DNA of 64,000 nt from Nymphaea colorata (lineage: Eukaryota; Streptophyta; Magnoliopsida; Nymphaeales; Nymphaeaceae), in NCBI RefSeq assembly GCF_008831285.2, contig NC_045139.1, positions 21,620,412 to 21,684,411 on the forward strand, read 5' to 3'. The notes under the pieces are model-generated. The model was given only the letters and a program-made list of their open reading frames with translations, was not told the DNA's origin and made no database searches. Made by a program: the position numbers and the translations under genes. Of this stretch, positions 13,797-22,842 are shown one piece after another (the stretch's first letter is position 1; the number at the start of each line of letters is the position of its first letter).

Positions 13797-14066
13797 ATGA
13801 AAAAAATTGATTATTTGGATCTAAGTTTACCTCATAACTCCAGACAAGTAGGAAATAATCGAAGTAACATTTCCCATAAGTGTTATTTTGAAAACACTTT
13901 TTATCATGAGTTCCATGGTAATGAACCTCATCTAAGTACAATAGTCGACCTAATAAACTCCTTAGGCAAAAACCTAAATGATAATGATAAATCAGATACG
14001 AGAATATTTGATACTATAGCCGATTTTTTGCAGAATAAGAACAGACTAATGGAACAGCCAAGATAA
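13797..14066 (+). pseudogene. Viral ORF1 fragment, first copy
   Basis: Starts with an ATG at the same place as the ORF1 of the second copy (21,421) and reads in parallel for about 80 codons, then jumps at about 14,050 into sequence matching the last bases of ORF2. About 0.6 kb (rest of ORF1 and most of ORF2) is deleted here relative to the second copy. The product is a small protein of unknown role. Caulimovirids of the badna/tungro group have an ORF1 in this position, but I see no conserved motif to confirm homology. Confidence 0.6.
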
Positions 14067-15596
14067 ATGGAAATTTATCAACAAACAAATCCGGATAAAA
14101 TTCTCTATCCTAAAGAATTAGAATTTGGGATTAAGTCCATTCTTCAAGTAATAGAACTTCAAAACCACTTAATATCTCTTGGACAGATCCAAGAGAGCCA
14201 AGAAATCTATACAGACGAAGAAGATAACATTAGAATAAGATATAAAGGTATGTCGGATCTAGAAAACCTGGATACTATAGATGAAGAATCTATAGTAGAA
14301 AGCTTCTTGACAAATAGAAGTGTGAAGAATTTTATGGATTTAGTCATGGATGAAACAAGAGAATTCGAAGTAGTGCAAACTGGAACCTCAATAGGTTATC
14401 CTCCTAGAGAACCCTTTTCAAGTATAAGAGAAGGGGTGGAAATTTAAACCTAAGGGAAAGAGATTCCCTCCAGAAATCACTGATCATAAGAAACTTATTG
14501 AACAAGGCGGCCCAAGACCCACAACTTTGGTCTCAGGTTATTGACCAGTGGGGTGCAATCTTAATAAAAGATTAACTCAAAGCAAATGTAGGCCATACAG
14601 ATTCCAGAGAAATGATTGCCTATTTGGAAACATATTTAGGTGAATCAGCTAGAGCAATGTGGGGAGCCTACAAATGTAACCACCCTATAGAGTACGAAAA
14701 GGAATTATCCTTAGGAATTAACCCTTTTAATTTCGTGTTTAGAATTCAAGTTATTCTGACAAGATCTAGCCCTAATATGGGAGCTATAGAAGTTCAATGT
14801 GATGCCCTTAACAGGTTAGAGCAACTTACTCTAACAAGTTGGAGTCATATTAAGCAATTCCTAAAAGATTACTACTATTACACATCCATATCAGAGAATG
14901 CATATGATAATAATATAGGAGATAAGCTCTTTAGAAAATTGCCTAGATCCTTGGGCAAAAAAATAGTTGTAACTGGCCCCTTTATCTCCAAGATATAAGA
15001 GCACTTGCCTTTATGCAAAATATTGCATTCAGGATTGGATATATCTATAGATTTCTAGGGAAGAAATGTACAAAAATTAAAATAAAAAAACAGTCAAAAG
15101 GAGACCATTCCTTTTGTAGAAATATTTACACATCTCAGAATTATGGAAGTAATCCTGAGAAGAGAAAGCCTACTAGAAGAAAGGGCAAAAAGATAGTAAA
15201 GTCTAAACCCATAAAACCGAGTAAGAAATACTTTTTGAGGAAATCAGAAAGTAAAACACCATATTTAAATAAGGACAAACATGTCCAAAAATATGAAAAA
15301 AACGAAATTATAAAAATAAATTAAGTTGCATCATGTGCAAAAATAATGATAATTTAAGCAGCCACTATCCTAAATTAATCAATACATATTCCGGGGAGAC
15401 GATATTAATAAATACCACTAATCAAGAGCTCATTAACATAGATGAACATGGTAGTGACTCAAAGTCTATTTACTCAATTGTCTCATAGAAGACTATGACT
15501 TTACTAAGGATCTAACTTCTGATGAAGAGGATTACCCTTTAGTAAAAAATTTTCTACAGGCCGATCCGGATATAACTCATCAAATCAATTTTTTTC
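14067..15596 (+). pseudogene. Viral ORF3 (coat protein region), first copy, broken
   Basis: Begins with the ATG that also starts ORF3 in the second copy and reads an acidic leader (14,067-14,447). Frame changes and stops follow, then the capsid core (about 14,612-14,998), a Lys/Arg-rich segment (15,013-15,324) and a degenerate zinc knuckle near 15,333. The core words FRIQVIL, DALNRLEQLTLTSWSHIKQF and DKLFRKLP fit caulimovirid coat proteins, which build the icosahedral or bacilliform shell and bind nucleic acid through the knuckle. The knuckle reads C-x2-C-x4-H, but the last ligand position holds Tyr. At least three disruptions make it non-functional. Confidence 0.75.
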
Positions 15597-15795
15597 ATTA
15601 TTTGGTCTGGGATGAGGTTACCAAGTTTTGGTGCCTCATTCCAACTTCTCTGTTTTTAATCCAAGTTGTAATTTGGATTTTATTGGTTTAGTAAGAGTAT
15701 AACCTTTCTTACTTTCTAAAAGTATACAAATAAACTTTGTATGTTTTAGATACCTGATGAACCAAATCCTCTTGTGTGTCTTCTAGTAACTTGCA
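15597..15795 (-). other. Inverted 200-bp viral piece replacing the protease region
   Basis: The reverse complement matches the end of the dUTPase ORF and the following intergenic stretch up to the ORF1 start (compare 21,228-21,430), including the sequence around GGATTTGGTTCATCAGG. It sits between the acidic/zinc region and the reverse transcriptase, where the Cys-rich and protease parts (about 1.3 kb in the minus-strand copy) are missing. It is therefore a deletion filled by an inverted viral fragment. Confidence 0.8.
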
Positions 15796-15804
15796 AACTT
15801 GACA

Positions 15805-16575
15805 TAATGAATCCAGACTTAAGGAAAAAAGCAACTAATATCATTCTTTCCTTAGAAGAGAAAAAAGGATATGGAAAACCATGTAAAAGACCTGCTTAAC
15901 TTAAAAGTTATTAGGATGAGTTCTAGCCCTCACAGATCGACATCGTTTATAATAAATAAACATTCTGAACAGGTGAGCGGAAAATCAAGAATGGTTATTA
16001 ACTATGGGCGATTGAATGATAATACTTGAGATGATGGTTATAACATTCCACACAAAGACTCCTTGATCTAGCGGTAGGATAAAAAATACTTCTTAAAATT
16101 TGACTGAAAAAGAAGATTTTGGCAAGTTATAATGGAAGATAGTTCAATACAGTGGACAACATTCACATGCCCCCGAGGACATTACGAATGAATTGTAATG
16201 CCCTTTGGGTTTTTCAAAGAAATATGGACCTTGTTGTGGACATTGTAAAGACTTCTCCATAGTATATATTCATGATATCTTAGTTTTTTCAAAAACTAAA
16301 AAGTGATCATATTATTCATCTCAAAAAGGTATTTGAAGCTTTTGTGAAAAATGGAATTATCATTTCTAAGAAAAAAATGGAGTTAATGAAAACTCACATA
16401 AAATTCTTAGGAACAGAAATTGGTAATGGATATATAAAACTCCAGCCACATATAGTTGAGAAAATCATAAAACATTTCTCCGACAAAATTGAAGATAAAA
16501 AGATGCTTCAACAATTTTTAGGTATCTTGAATTATGCAAGACCCTACATCCCAAATGCATAACATCGTGTCAGGT
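15805..16575 (+). pseudogene. Viral reverse transcriptase, broken
   Basis: Frames with frequent stops and shifts carry RT signatures: a segment around 15,930-16,030 with HSEQVSGKSRMVINYGRLND, the word FTCPRGHYEW near 16,165, FGF near 16,205 and YIHDILVFS near 16,265. The usual Tyr-Ile-Asp-Asp is degenerate here (His for the first Asp). A clean C-terminal frame at 16,344-16,562 covers the thumb/connection part. In pararetroviruses this enzyme copies the pregenomic RNA into DNA inside capsids. Caulimovirid origin is supported by the linked coat protein and RNase H. Confidence 0.8.
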
Positions 16576-17122
16576 CTTTATGCAAAATTAAGACCAAATG
16601 GTATCCTATTCTTCAACGAAGAAGATGTAAATCAGGTTAAAAAAATTAAGGCATTAGTTTAACAACTAAAACCGCTAAGGTTACTACATAGTTCAGACTA
16701 TTTGGTAATCCAAACAGATGGATCGTATCTTGGTTGAGGAGTAGTATTACTCGGTAAACCTTCAAAATATGATCCTAAGACAAATGAAAAAATTTGCAGA
16801 TATGCTTCTGGCAAGTTTCAAGAAAAGGGTAATATATCTTCAATAGATATAGAACTATTAGCAATTTCTTATGGATTAAAAGCATTTGAATTATTTATTT
16901 TAAGAAAAGCTTTTACAATTCAGACTAATCATGAAACCATTTTTAAGTTTCATTCGAAATGACACGAAACACATAAAAGATCATCTGTAAGAAGATGGCT
17001 TAACTTTAGAGATATTGTAACTCAGTATTCTTCCCAATCCCAATGTACCTTTGAGCACATCAAAGTAAAAGATAATAATATAGTTGATATCTTATCCAGA
17101 TTGCTTATTTTGCAGGACAAAG
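16576..17122 (+). pseudogene. Viral RNase H domain, broken
   Basis: Continues the RT frame with stops. Recognisable are IQTDGSYLG (first catalytic Asp), a block with EKGNISSIDIELLAISYGLK (the Glu of the active site) and ending in DNNIVDILSRL near 17,075-17,100. The same domain is present, better preserved, at 29,220-29,660. RNase H removes the RNA template during reverse transcription. Confidence 0.8.
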
Positions 17123-18467
17123 ATGGAAGGCATTCTTAAAGAAATCTTGAAGGTTGTTGATATGTTCTTTAAGCTTAGAAAACAACAGCAAAAGTTGTTG
17201 ATAGAATTCTTTGAAAAACAATTAGAATTTTAAATAACCAAGACATTACAACTGATCACTCCATAGTTTGGAGAAAGAAACAACCTCCCTGATAAAAACT
17301 GGTGTGGTTACAATGGTTGCAAAACCTAGTCCTTCAATGGATAAAATCATTAAGGATCAAAAGATGCATCTGACCCAAAGAGCTGGGAAAGAAAGAGTTC
17401 AAACCCTTGAGATTCCAATAGCTGAAGAAAAGTTTCATTTGACTCGGGAAACTAAGAAAGATAAAGGACAATCCTCTATATTTACAATGACTAACCTAGT
17501 TTTAAAACCCTAAACTGCGAGAATTCAAAACCCAACAGGTGTTTTAATGGAAAAAAATCCAAAAAAATCCTAAAATAGTGGATTTATATTGTCAAAATCT
17601 TTTAGAATTATATAAACTCTTGTAGAAGACCCACAAAGAAATTTTCTAACAAATTTTTCAAGAATCTATCCTAGAATTATTTGCCTTCAAGGTACTTTGC
17701 CTGAATTTATTTCAAAATGGTTCAATTTTGGATCAATTAGAAATATTTATATATCCCCTTCTTTTCAAGAAATAAAACCTTTACCTCCTGAAGTTATGAA
17801 GGCGGTAAAAGAATTTAATTTGCCAACAATAATCTAGCAGTTTCTAATGAAAATGTTATTTCTTTAAAATTCTTCTCAGCAAGCCCTGAAATAACTAAAA
17901 AAGAAAACGCCCCCCTGAGAGAAAATCTAGCCTACATCTGACTCATATTGGAATTGTGGGAAAAAATTATGAGTTAACCTTTGATACGACCCAGGAGAAA
18001 AAGGCGTACCCTTGCAATAAAGATATAATGGAAATAATCCATTATAGAAGAGCAATAGGTCTCAAGGCTGTAGTCAAAGCAAAGCTTATAATGACAATAA
18101 TATTTGGTGGCGTAATGCCTCTAGTAGCCATTGTGCCTTACTGAGTACAGCTAGAAGAAAGGATCCCTCTTCTTTGGCCTGTCTCTAGACATTCCAAAAA
18201 AGAATTGATTCAAGAGACCATACATGTTCGTAGGAAACTGCAAAATTTTATTGTAATCTTATGAAGAATGAAAAGAAGACATGCTACATGTGCAGTCGAG
18301 AAAAAGCCATGCAAACAGATTTTGAAAATGATAAGATAAAAATCTTTCAAATTAGACAAATGGCACCAGGATCCAGTACCATCCAAAAACGTGGCGACAT
18401 CTCTATCAAAGGGAAATGTCACTCAAACTCATTTCCAGATTCATCTGAAGAAAGCATGTCCTCATAA
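17123..18467 (+). pseudogene. Viral ORF4, unknown or transactivator-like, broken
   Basis: An ATG at 17,123 directly follows the RNase H end. The first part is a charged helix with a Gln/Lys-rich segment, probably coiled coil. The rest is scattered over frames: 17,268-17,513; a block near 17,640-17,820 with YPRIICLQGT; 17,956-18,144; and a Cys/His-containing end at 18,261-18,467. Parallel copies lie at 24,490-25,440 (-) and 29,663-29,840 (+). Position after the polymerase matches ORF4 of tungroviruses and the transactivator/inclusion-body gene of caulimoviruses. I see no motif that decides between them. Confidence 0.5.
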
Positions 18468-18663
18468 AGATTATGTGGAGAACAAATAGAAAAAGAGAAA
18501 ACTACTTTTTCTAGAAAAGGATAATGGATAGTGCTATCACACTAATAAAGGTAAAAGACATCACCAACCGCACTTAGAAAAAGAAGATTTTGAGTACAAT
18601 AATGGAGCCTTATCATTGCAAAAGACAAGGACCAAAAGATGAAATAAGAAACATAGTGGAGGG

Positions 18664-18830
18664 TCCCACTATAAAGATGCCCAATGTAAGTGCGACACAC
18701 AAAAGCAAAAATGTCCTAATATAAAAGTTAAGTGGTGAAGTGGTGAGGGTCAACCTGTAACCCTCAATCATGTAAATAGTATCTTTCCTCCACCTATAAA
18801 TAAGGAGGGTCAGAAGAAACATAGAGAAAA
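18664..18830 (+). promoter_or_regulatory. Pregenomic-RNA-type promoter
   Basis: A TATA box (CCTATAAATAAGG, TATAAA at 18,795-18,800) lies in the non-coding stretch after ORF4, the position of the full-length transcript promoter in caulimovirids. Transcription would start at about 18,825-18,830. A poly(A) signal follows within about 90 bases, the usual arrangement that gives the terminally redundant pregenome. Confidence 0.65.
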
Positions 18831-19552
18831 GAGAGATAGAGGAAAACAGGGAGTGAAGAGTCTGACTGGAGAAGGCCTTTCGCCTGATCAAGTCTTTCTA
18901 TTTCTAGTGTGAGAGAATAAAGAATATGAGAGTCGCCCTTTTGGGCATATGTATCATATACCCATGATCGGCTAAGGAGTTGTAACCTCCTTCTGCCTGA
19001 GGGAAGGATGTTAAAAGTTCAATAAGATGTAAAATCTTTGCAAACATATTTGTATCTGTAAGTCTTTCCTCCTTTCTTCTACGCTTTCTTTTATTCTCAT
19101 TTTGCATCAAAACCATATTCTTGCATAGAGAATTCTAAGCATTTGCTGACAACTCTTTGTAGGGATGATGAACATTGTTTATTTCGATTTCTTTCAGTCT
19201 CGGGTTCCCTATTGGTTATGCTGAAATTAAGTGCCATAGGGTAAACTACCACCAAGGCAACAGAATGCCATTAGGGAAAATACCCGTCATCGCAGTTAGT
19301 AGAAGTAAGCTAAAAACCAGTAACTTAACCTCAGGCAAGGAATAACAGTATATGCCCTAAAGCCTATCGAAAATCTATAGATAGGTCTTAAGATAAGAAA
19401 GATAAAATAGAAGAATAAAAGAGACAACGATAAGAAAGGAAATAGGAAAAGAAGCATAAGTCTTGCAGATATGACTGTTCAAAGATTTTAATATCTTTAA
19501 GAAACTCCGAACCCTTTGAAGACAGGAGAAGGGTAATTATCTGATTCATATC
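18830..19552 (+). other. Viral leader, non-coding
   Basis: About 720 bases between the inferred transcript start and the movement-protein ATG. Long structured leaders with short upstream ORFs are usual in caulimovirid pregenomes. I did not fold this one. No tRNA-Met primer site is visible in it. Confidence 0.5.
18916..18921 (+). terminator. Poly(A) signal of the viral transcript
   Basis: AATAAA about 90 bases downstream of the inferred start site. In caulimovirids the signal is bypassed on first passage and used after a full round, making the terminal repeat. Confidence 0.6.
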
Positions 19553-20497
19553 ATGAGTGAAACCAGAACTTTACCATTTTATGGTAGATCCAAAACCCTT
19601 AGAGAAAGTCCTTCCTTAGGAAATCAGTCTTGCCTAACCTTTTTAGGAGAAACAATTAGAAAATATAGAGATAGAATATCTTCAAGGTATTCTCATAACA
19701 TGCAGTTAGAGGAAATTGCTAAGATCCCAGAAGACCAGCAAGAAAGGGGTGTTAGGCAAATCCTTAACCCTGAAATTTTGTATAGGCACACGGAATGGAG
19801 GCCTTTGCAAGGAAGATACACCTACAATAGAGAGGTGGTAATGCCTGTGTTGAGTAATTAAACAGAAACTATAAACCTATTAAGTCTAGAAGGAGCTTAT
19901 AGGATAAGAGAAAGGGGATATAACCTAATTCACATAGGATTAATCGCCATTAAGATTAGACCTCTTCATAGGAAAGAAACTAGTGCCAAGTGTTTTGTTA
20001 TGATTCTTGACAAACACTTTTGTAAAGCTTCTAAAGCAAATTTGGGAGCAATGGAGATTGATCTCAACCTAGGTGCTGAGATCATATATCTGGTCTCTAA
20101 TACTTATATGAGTATTAGAGATTTTCATGAGTATCTTTGTGTAGGAATCCAAACACGAGGGTATAAAGATATGACAGAAGGGGACAACCTTCTAGTATCA
20201 ATCGCCGTAGTAGGAAGATTAGGTAACAATGATCAGGTTAGGTATAACTTGAACATTGACGGAATTGTAGATGTGGTTGCCTCTCAAAGTATTAAATTTA
20301 TTAAGCCTAAATCCTACAACTCGGAGGAACTTGCAGAATTAGAATGGGAAATAGGAAGGTTCATAGAGGATGAAGCATCCACTAGCCTTCCCAAAAAAGC
20401 TTTACACTATCAAAATAGAGATGGACAAGAATTCATTAGGTTTATTTCTTATGAACTTAAACACCAATCCCTTGAAGAGGACGAACAGTCTCTTTGA
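19553..20497 (+). pseudogene. Viral movement protein, 30K superfamily, one in-frame stop
   Basis: One frame of 314 codons from an ATG at 19,553 to a TGA at 20,495-20,497, broken only by a TAA at 19,859-19,861. The central part has the 30K features: a strand-rich core beginning NLIHIGLIAIKIRPL, followed by MILDKHF with the conserved Asp, then alternating strands to about residue 240 and an acidic tail. Such proteins bind nucleic acid and open plasmodesmata for cell-to-cell spread. In badna- and tungroviruses this domain is fused to the N end of the polyprotein; here it is a separate ORF between the leader and the primer site. No second copy is present in the window. Confidence 0.75.
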
Positions 20498-20555
20498 GAA
20501 GAAATAAGATCATGACGGGATGAAAATCTCCCTGCTAAGAGATCAACATCATTCT

Positions 20556-20705
20556 AATTATGGTGTCTGACAGTAGATGGAATGAACCAAAAGTACGAAG
20601 TCTTAATATAGATTTTGTACCGCCCTTTAAAATTATGGTGTCTGACCGCAGATGGAATGCACCAAAAGTACGAAGTCTTAATAGAGATTTTGTACCACTG
20701 TTTAA
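20556..20705 (+). repeat. 75-bp tandem duplication before the primer site
   Basis: Units 20,556-20,630 and 20,631-20,705 are near identical (shared words include CCAAAAGTACGAAGTCTTAA and GATTTTGTACC). The start of a third unit runs into the primer-binding site at 20,709. Confidence 0.9.
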
Positions 20706-20708
20706 AAT

Positions 20709-20720
20709 TGGTATTAGAGC
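20709..20720 (+). promoter_or_regulatory. tRNA-iMet primer-binding site
   Basis: TGGTATTAGAGC differs by one transition from the TGGTATCAGAGC used by caulimovirids and plant copia elements for minus-strand priming by initiator tRNA-Met. By convention this is position 1 of a caulimovirid genome. Here it follows, rather than precedes, the movement-protein ORF. Confidence 0.75.
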
Positions 20721-20784
20721 TCCCACGTTTTAGGTTTCTACACTTAAACTGTTGATTAATTTAGTTAATCTTTCATTTAAGTAT

Positions 20785-21273
20785 ATGGACAAAATGATAA
20801 ATCACATGGGAAAAATAAATTTCTTTTTCTATAAAAAGAAAAAGCATAAATATTTAAGGATCCAGAGACTTGATCCTACTGTTTCGCTGCCAAATACGCT
20901 TACTAACCTCGCATCAGGATATGACCTAGAAAGTAGTCATAATACAGTTCTTCCTGCAAAAAGTAAAACCCTTGTTAGTACAGGTTTAGCCATAGCTGTC
21001 CCAAACAGAACATATGGCCAAATTTCTTCCAGAAGCGGTATTGGGCTTAATTACTCGATCACAAAAGGTGCAGGAGTAATTGATGCAGATTACACAGGTG
21101 AAGTAAAAATTCTCTTCTTCAATCATTTTGATAAAGATTTCTTTATCAGGAAAATGGATAGAATGGCACAATTAATCCTACATAAAATCACTACTGCTAA
21201 AATTTTGGAAGTAGAAAAATTTAATGCCACTACTAGAAGACACACAAGAGGATTTGGTTCATCAGGTATCTAA
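20785..21273 (+). CDS. dUTPase-like ORF of the endogenous virus, intact
   Basis: An uninterrupted ORF of 162 codons from the first ATG (20,785); the frame is open further up without an ATG. The N-terminal 25 residues or so are basic (KKKKHK). The rest is a trimeric-type dUTPase with all five motifs in order: ASGYDLE (I), SSRSGIG (II), GVIDADYTGEV with the catalytic Asp (III), MDRMAQLI (IV) and RGFGSSG (V) at the very end. The enzyme hydrolyses dUTP to dUMP and so limits uracil in DNA. It is the first ORF after the primer site and is followed by a 147-base spacer and ORF1. It is one of only two viral ORFs here without a stop. The domain call is firm; host capture versus older viral inheritance is open. 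Confidence 0.85.
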   Translation: MDKMINHMGKINFFFYKKKKHKYLRIQRLDPTVSLPNTLTNLASGYDLESSHNTVLPAKSKTLVSTGLAIAVPNRTYGQISSRSGIGLNYSITKGAGVIDADYTGEVKILFFNHFDKDFFIRKMDRMAQLILHKITTAKILEVEKFNATTRRHTRGFGSSGI

Positions 21274-21420
21274 AACATACAAAGTTTATTTGTATACTTT
21301 TAGAAAGTAAGAAAGGTTATACTCTTACTAAACCAATAAAATCCAAATTACAACTTGGATTAAAAACAGAGAAGTTGGAATGAGGCACCAAAACTTGGTA
21401 ACCTCATCCCAGACCAAATA
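21274..21420 (+). other. Viral intergenic spacer between dUTPase and ORF1
   Basis: Present almost identically at 13,650-13,796 and, inverted, inside 15,597-15,795. Includes a segment like GAAAGTAAGAAAGG and a run to ATGAAAAAAATTGATT. The repeated spacer shows that the + strand copies are in tandem. Confidence 0.75.
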
Positions 21421-22416
21421 ATGAAAAAAATTGATTAGTTGGATCTAAGTTTAACTCACAACTCCAAACATGTAGGAAATAATCGAAGTAACATTTCTTA
21501 TAAGTGTTATTTTGAAACCACTTTTTATCATGAGTTCCATGGTAATGAACCTCATCTAAATACAATAGTCGACCTGATAATCTCCTTAGGCAAAATCCTA
21601 AAAGATAAAGAAAAATTAGATACAAGAATATTCTTCTCTTTCATTCCCCCCGTCAGAGCCATATCACAACCAATGAGGTCTGCTAGTTTCACACGTAATA
21701 CCGATCAGATAGTTGACGAATATATCGGTAGTTGTCCGGTCGTACCCGAACAATAAGATTCCAGAGGGAAATGCACCTAAGATCAAATATTTCGAGCCGA
21801 CTTCCGTGGAAAATTCAGACTTTCTTTTTGATGTTGCGATCACATAAAAACATAAACTTTGAGGCTCAATAGCTAAATACATAGTAATGGCATCATGAGC
21901 CAGGATCATAAAGAGCATACTGCGAGTAGGAAGTGGAATTGATACAATGGATTCAGAAGCATCAAACCTCTCTTTTTCGGAAGAATCGAAACACATCGAA
22001 ATGGTACCAGCCGTACTTAATAATGGAAGGATTTGGCAGAAATATGTAGAATTGTCCCTCCTAAAAGGATTATTCCGGAATAAATGGGCAATAGTTAGGA
22101 GAGGTGTGCCAGCGGCGAGCAGAAGCATGGTTATTATTGATACTATAGTTGGTTTTTTGCAGAATAAGAACATACTATTAAAAGATTTGTCTGAGAATAT
22201 GGATTATCAGAAATCTCAAATTAATGATTAAATAAAATCATTAAATAAAGGTCCTAGGTGTCAATATAAACAACAAGTGGAACAACAAACCCTTAATCTT
22301 TGGGAAAGATTAGAGTTTGTAGGAAACAATTTTAATCACAAGATTAATGAACTAAACATTAAACTTGAAAAAATAGAAAACATGATAACTAACTTAGAAA
22401 AATTAATTCTAAGCTA
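21421..22416 (+). pseudogene. Viral ORF1, second copy, split by mitochondrial DNA
   Basis: ATG at 21,421, an in-frame TAG six codons in, then parallel to the first copy until 21,632. Mitochondrial sequence intervenes (21,633-22,138), and ORF1 resumes at 22,139 and continues as a Leu/Ile/Lys/Asn-rich probable coiled coil to a TAA at 22,414-22,416. The stop overlaps the next start (TAATG), a layout typical of closely coupled viral ORFs. A minus-strand partial copy (about 28,880-29,210) lacks the mitochondrial insert, which shows that the insertion came later. Function unknown. Confidence 0.65.
21633..22138 (-). pseudogene. nad2: Mitochondrial nad2 fragment (NUMT) inside viral ORF1
   Basis: On the minus strand 22,130-21,746 reads as plant NADH dehydrogenase subunit 2: LLLAAGTPLLTIAHLF, then SLCFYVI, then ASKRKSEFSTE-like and KYLILGAF words, ending in GILLFG. 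This is the extent of the second exon of angiosperm nad2. From about 21,745 the text changes to GTACGACCGG, like the GTGYG start of a group II intron, and no longer reads as protein-coding. Several codons are Ser or Pro where the edited protein has Phe or Leu, as expected of unedited mitochondrial DNA. It was thus transferred as DNA, not as spliced, edited cDNA. It is a nuclear fragment, not a gene. Confidence 0.85.
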
Positions 22417-22842
22417 ATGAAAGACGAAGCAATAATTAAACCCATTGCTATCAAAATCAAAACTGATGGCTTTAATGTTGTAGAAGGATTTTCTGCCTAT
22501 TCTGGCCCAGAAGTATCTGATAAAGAATATCCAAAATTATTCAACTTCATCATTGGGATACTATGTCACGTTTTGAAACGACAAGAAGATCTTGAGACAA
22601 AATACAACAGGATCCTAGAAGAACTAGAAAAGCCTAGGTCTAGTCCAAAACTTGAGGATCTCATTAAAAAATTTGGTAAGATTAAGATAGACTCTAGTTC
22701 ATCTAGAAAAACAGCAGTAAGCCGTAGATACTTAGTAATGAAAAGAAAACCTACAAATGAAAAATCTGTAGAAACTAAAACAATCCTTGATAAAGGAAAA
22801 GCCAAGATAAATGGAAATTTATCAACAAACAAATCTGGATAA
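22417..22842 (+). CDS. Viral ORF2, 141 codons, intact
   Basis: Starts in the TAATG overlap with ORF1 and ends 32 bases inside ORF3, in a different frame. The N-terminal half is mixed; residues about 45-75 form a likely helix (PKLFNFIIGILCHVLKRQED). The C-terminal third is rich in Lys and Ser. Size, position and basic tail fit the ORF2 virion-associated/nucleic-acid-binding protein of badna- and tungroviruses, but I see no diagnostic motif. A truncated, stop-containing copy lies around 28,750-28,880 on the minus strand. Confidence 0.55.
   Translation: MKDEAIIKPIAIKIKTDGFNVVEGFSAYSGPEVSDKEYPKLFNFIIGILCHVLKRQEDLETKYNRILEELEKPRSSPKLEDLIKKFGKIKIDSSSSRKTAVSRRYLVMKRKPTNEKSVETKTILDKGKAKINGNLSTNKSG

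Noticed and set aside
18613-19116. Minus-strand open frames over the viral promoter and leader
   Set aside because: They overlap the promoter and leader, show no domain and are explained as chance frames.
21664-22173. nad2 open frame as a functional gene
   Set aside because: It covers only one exon plus intron, has no proper start and is embedded in viral sequence, so it is a nuclear copy.
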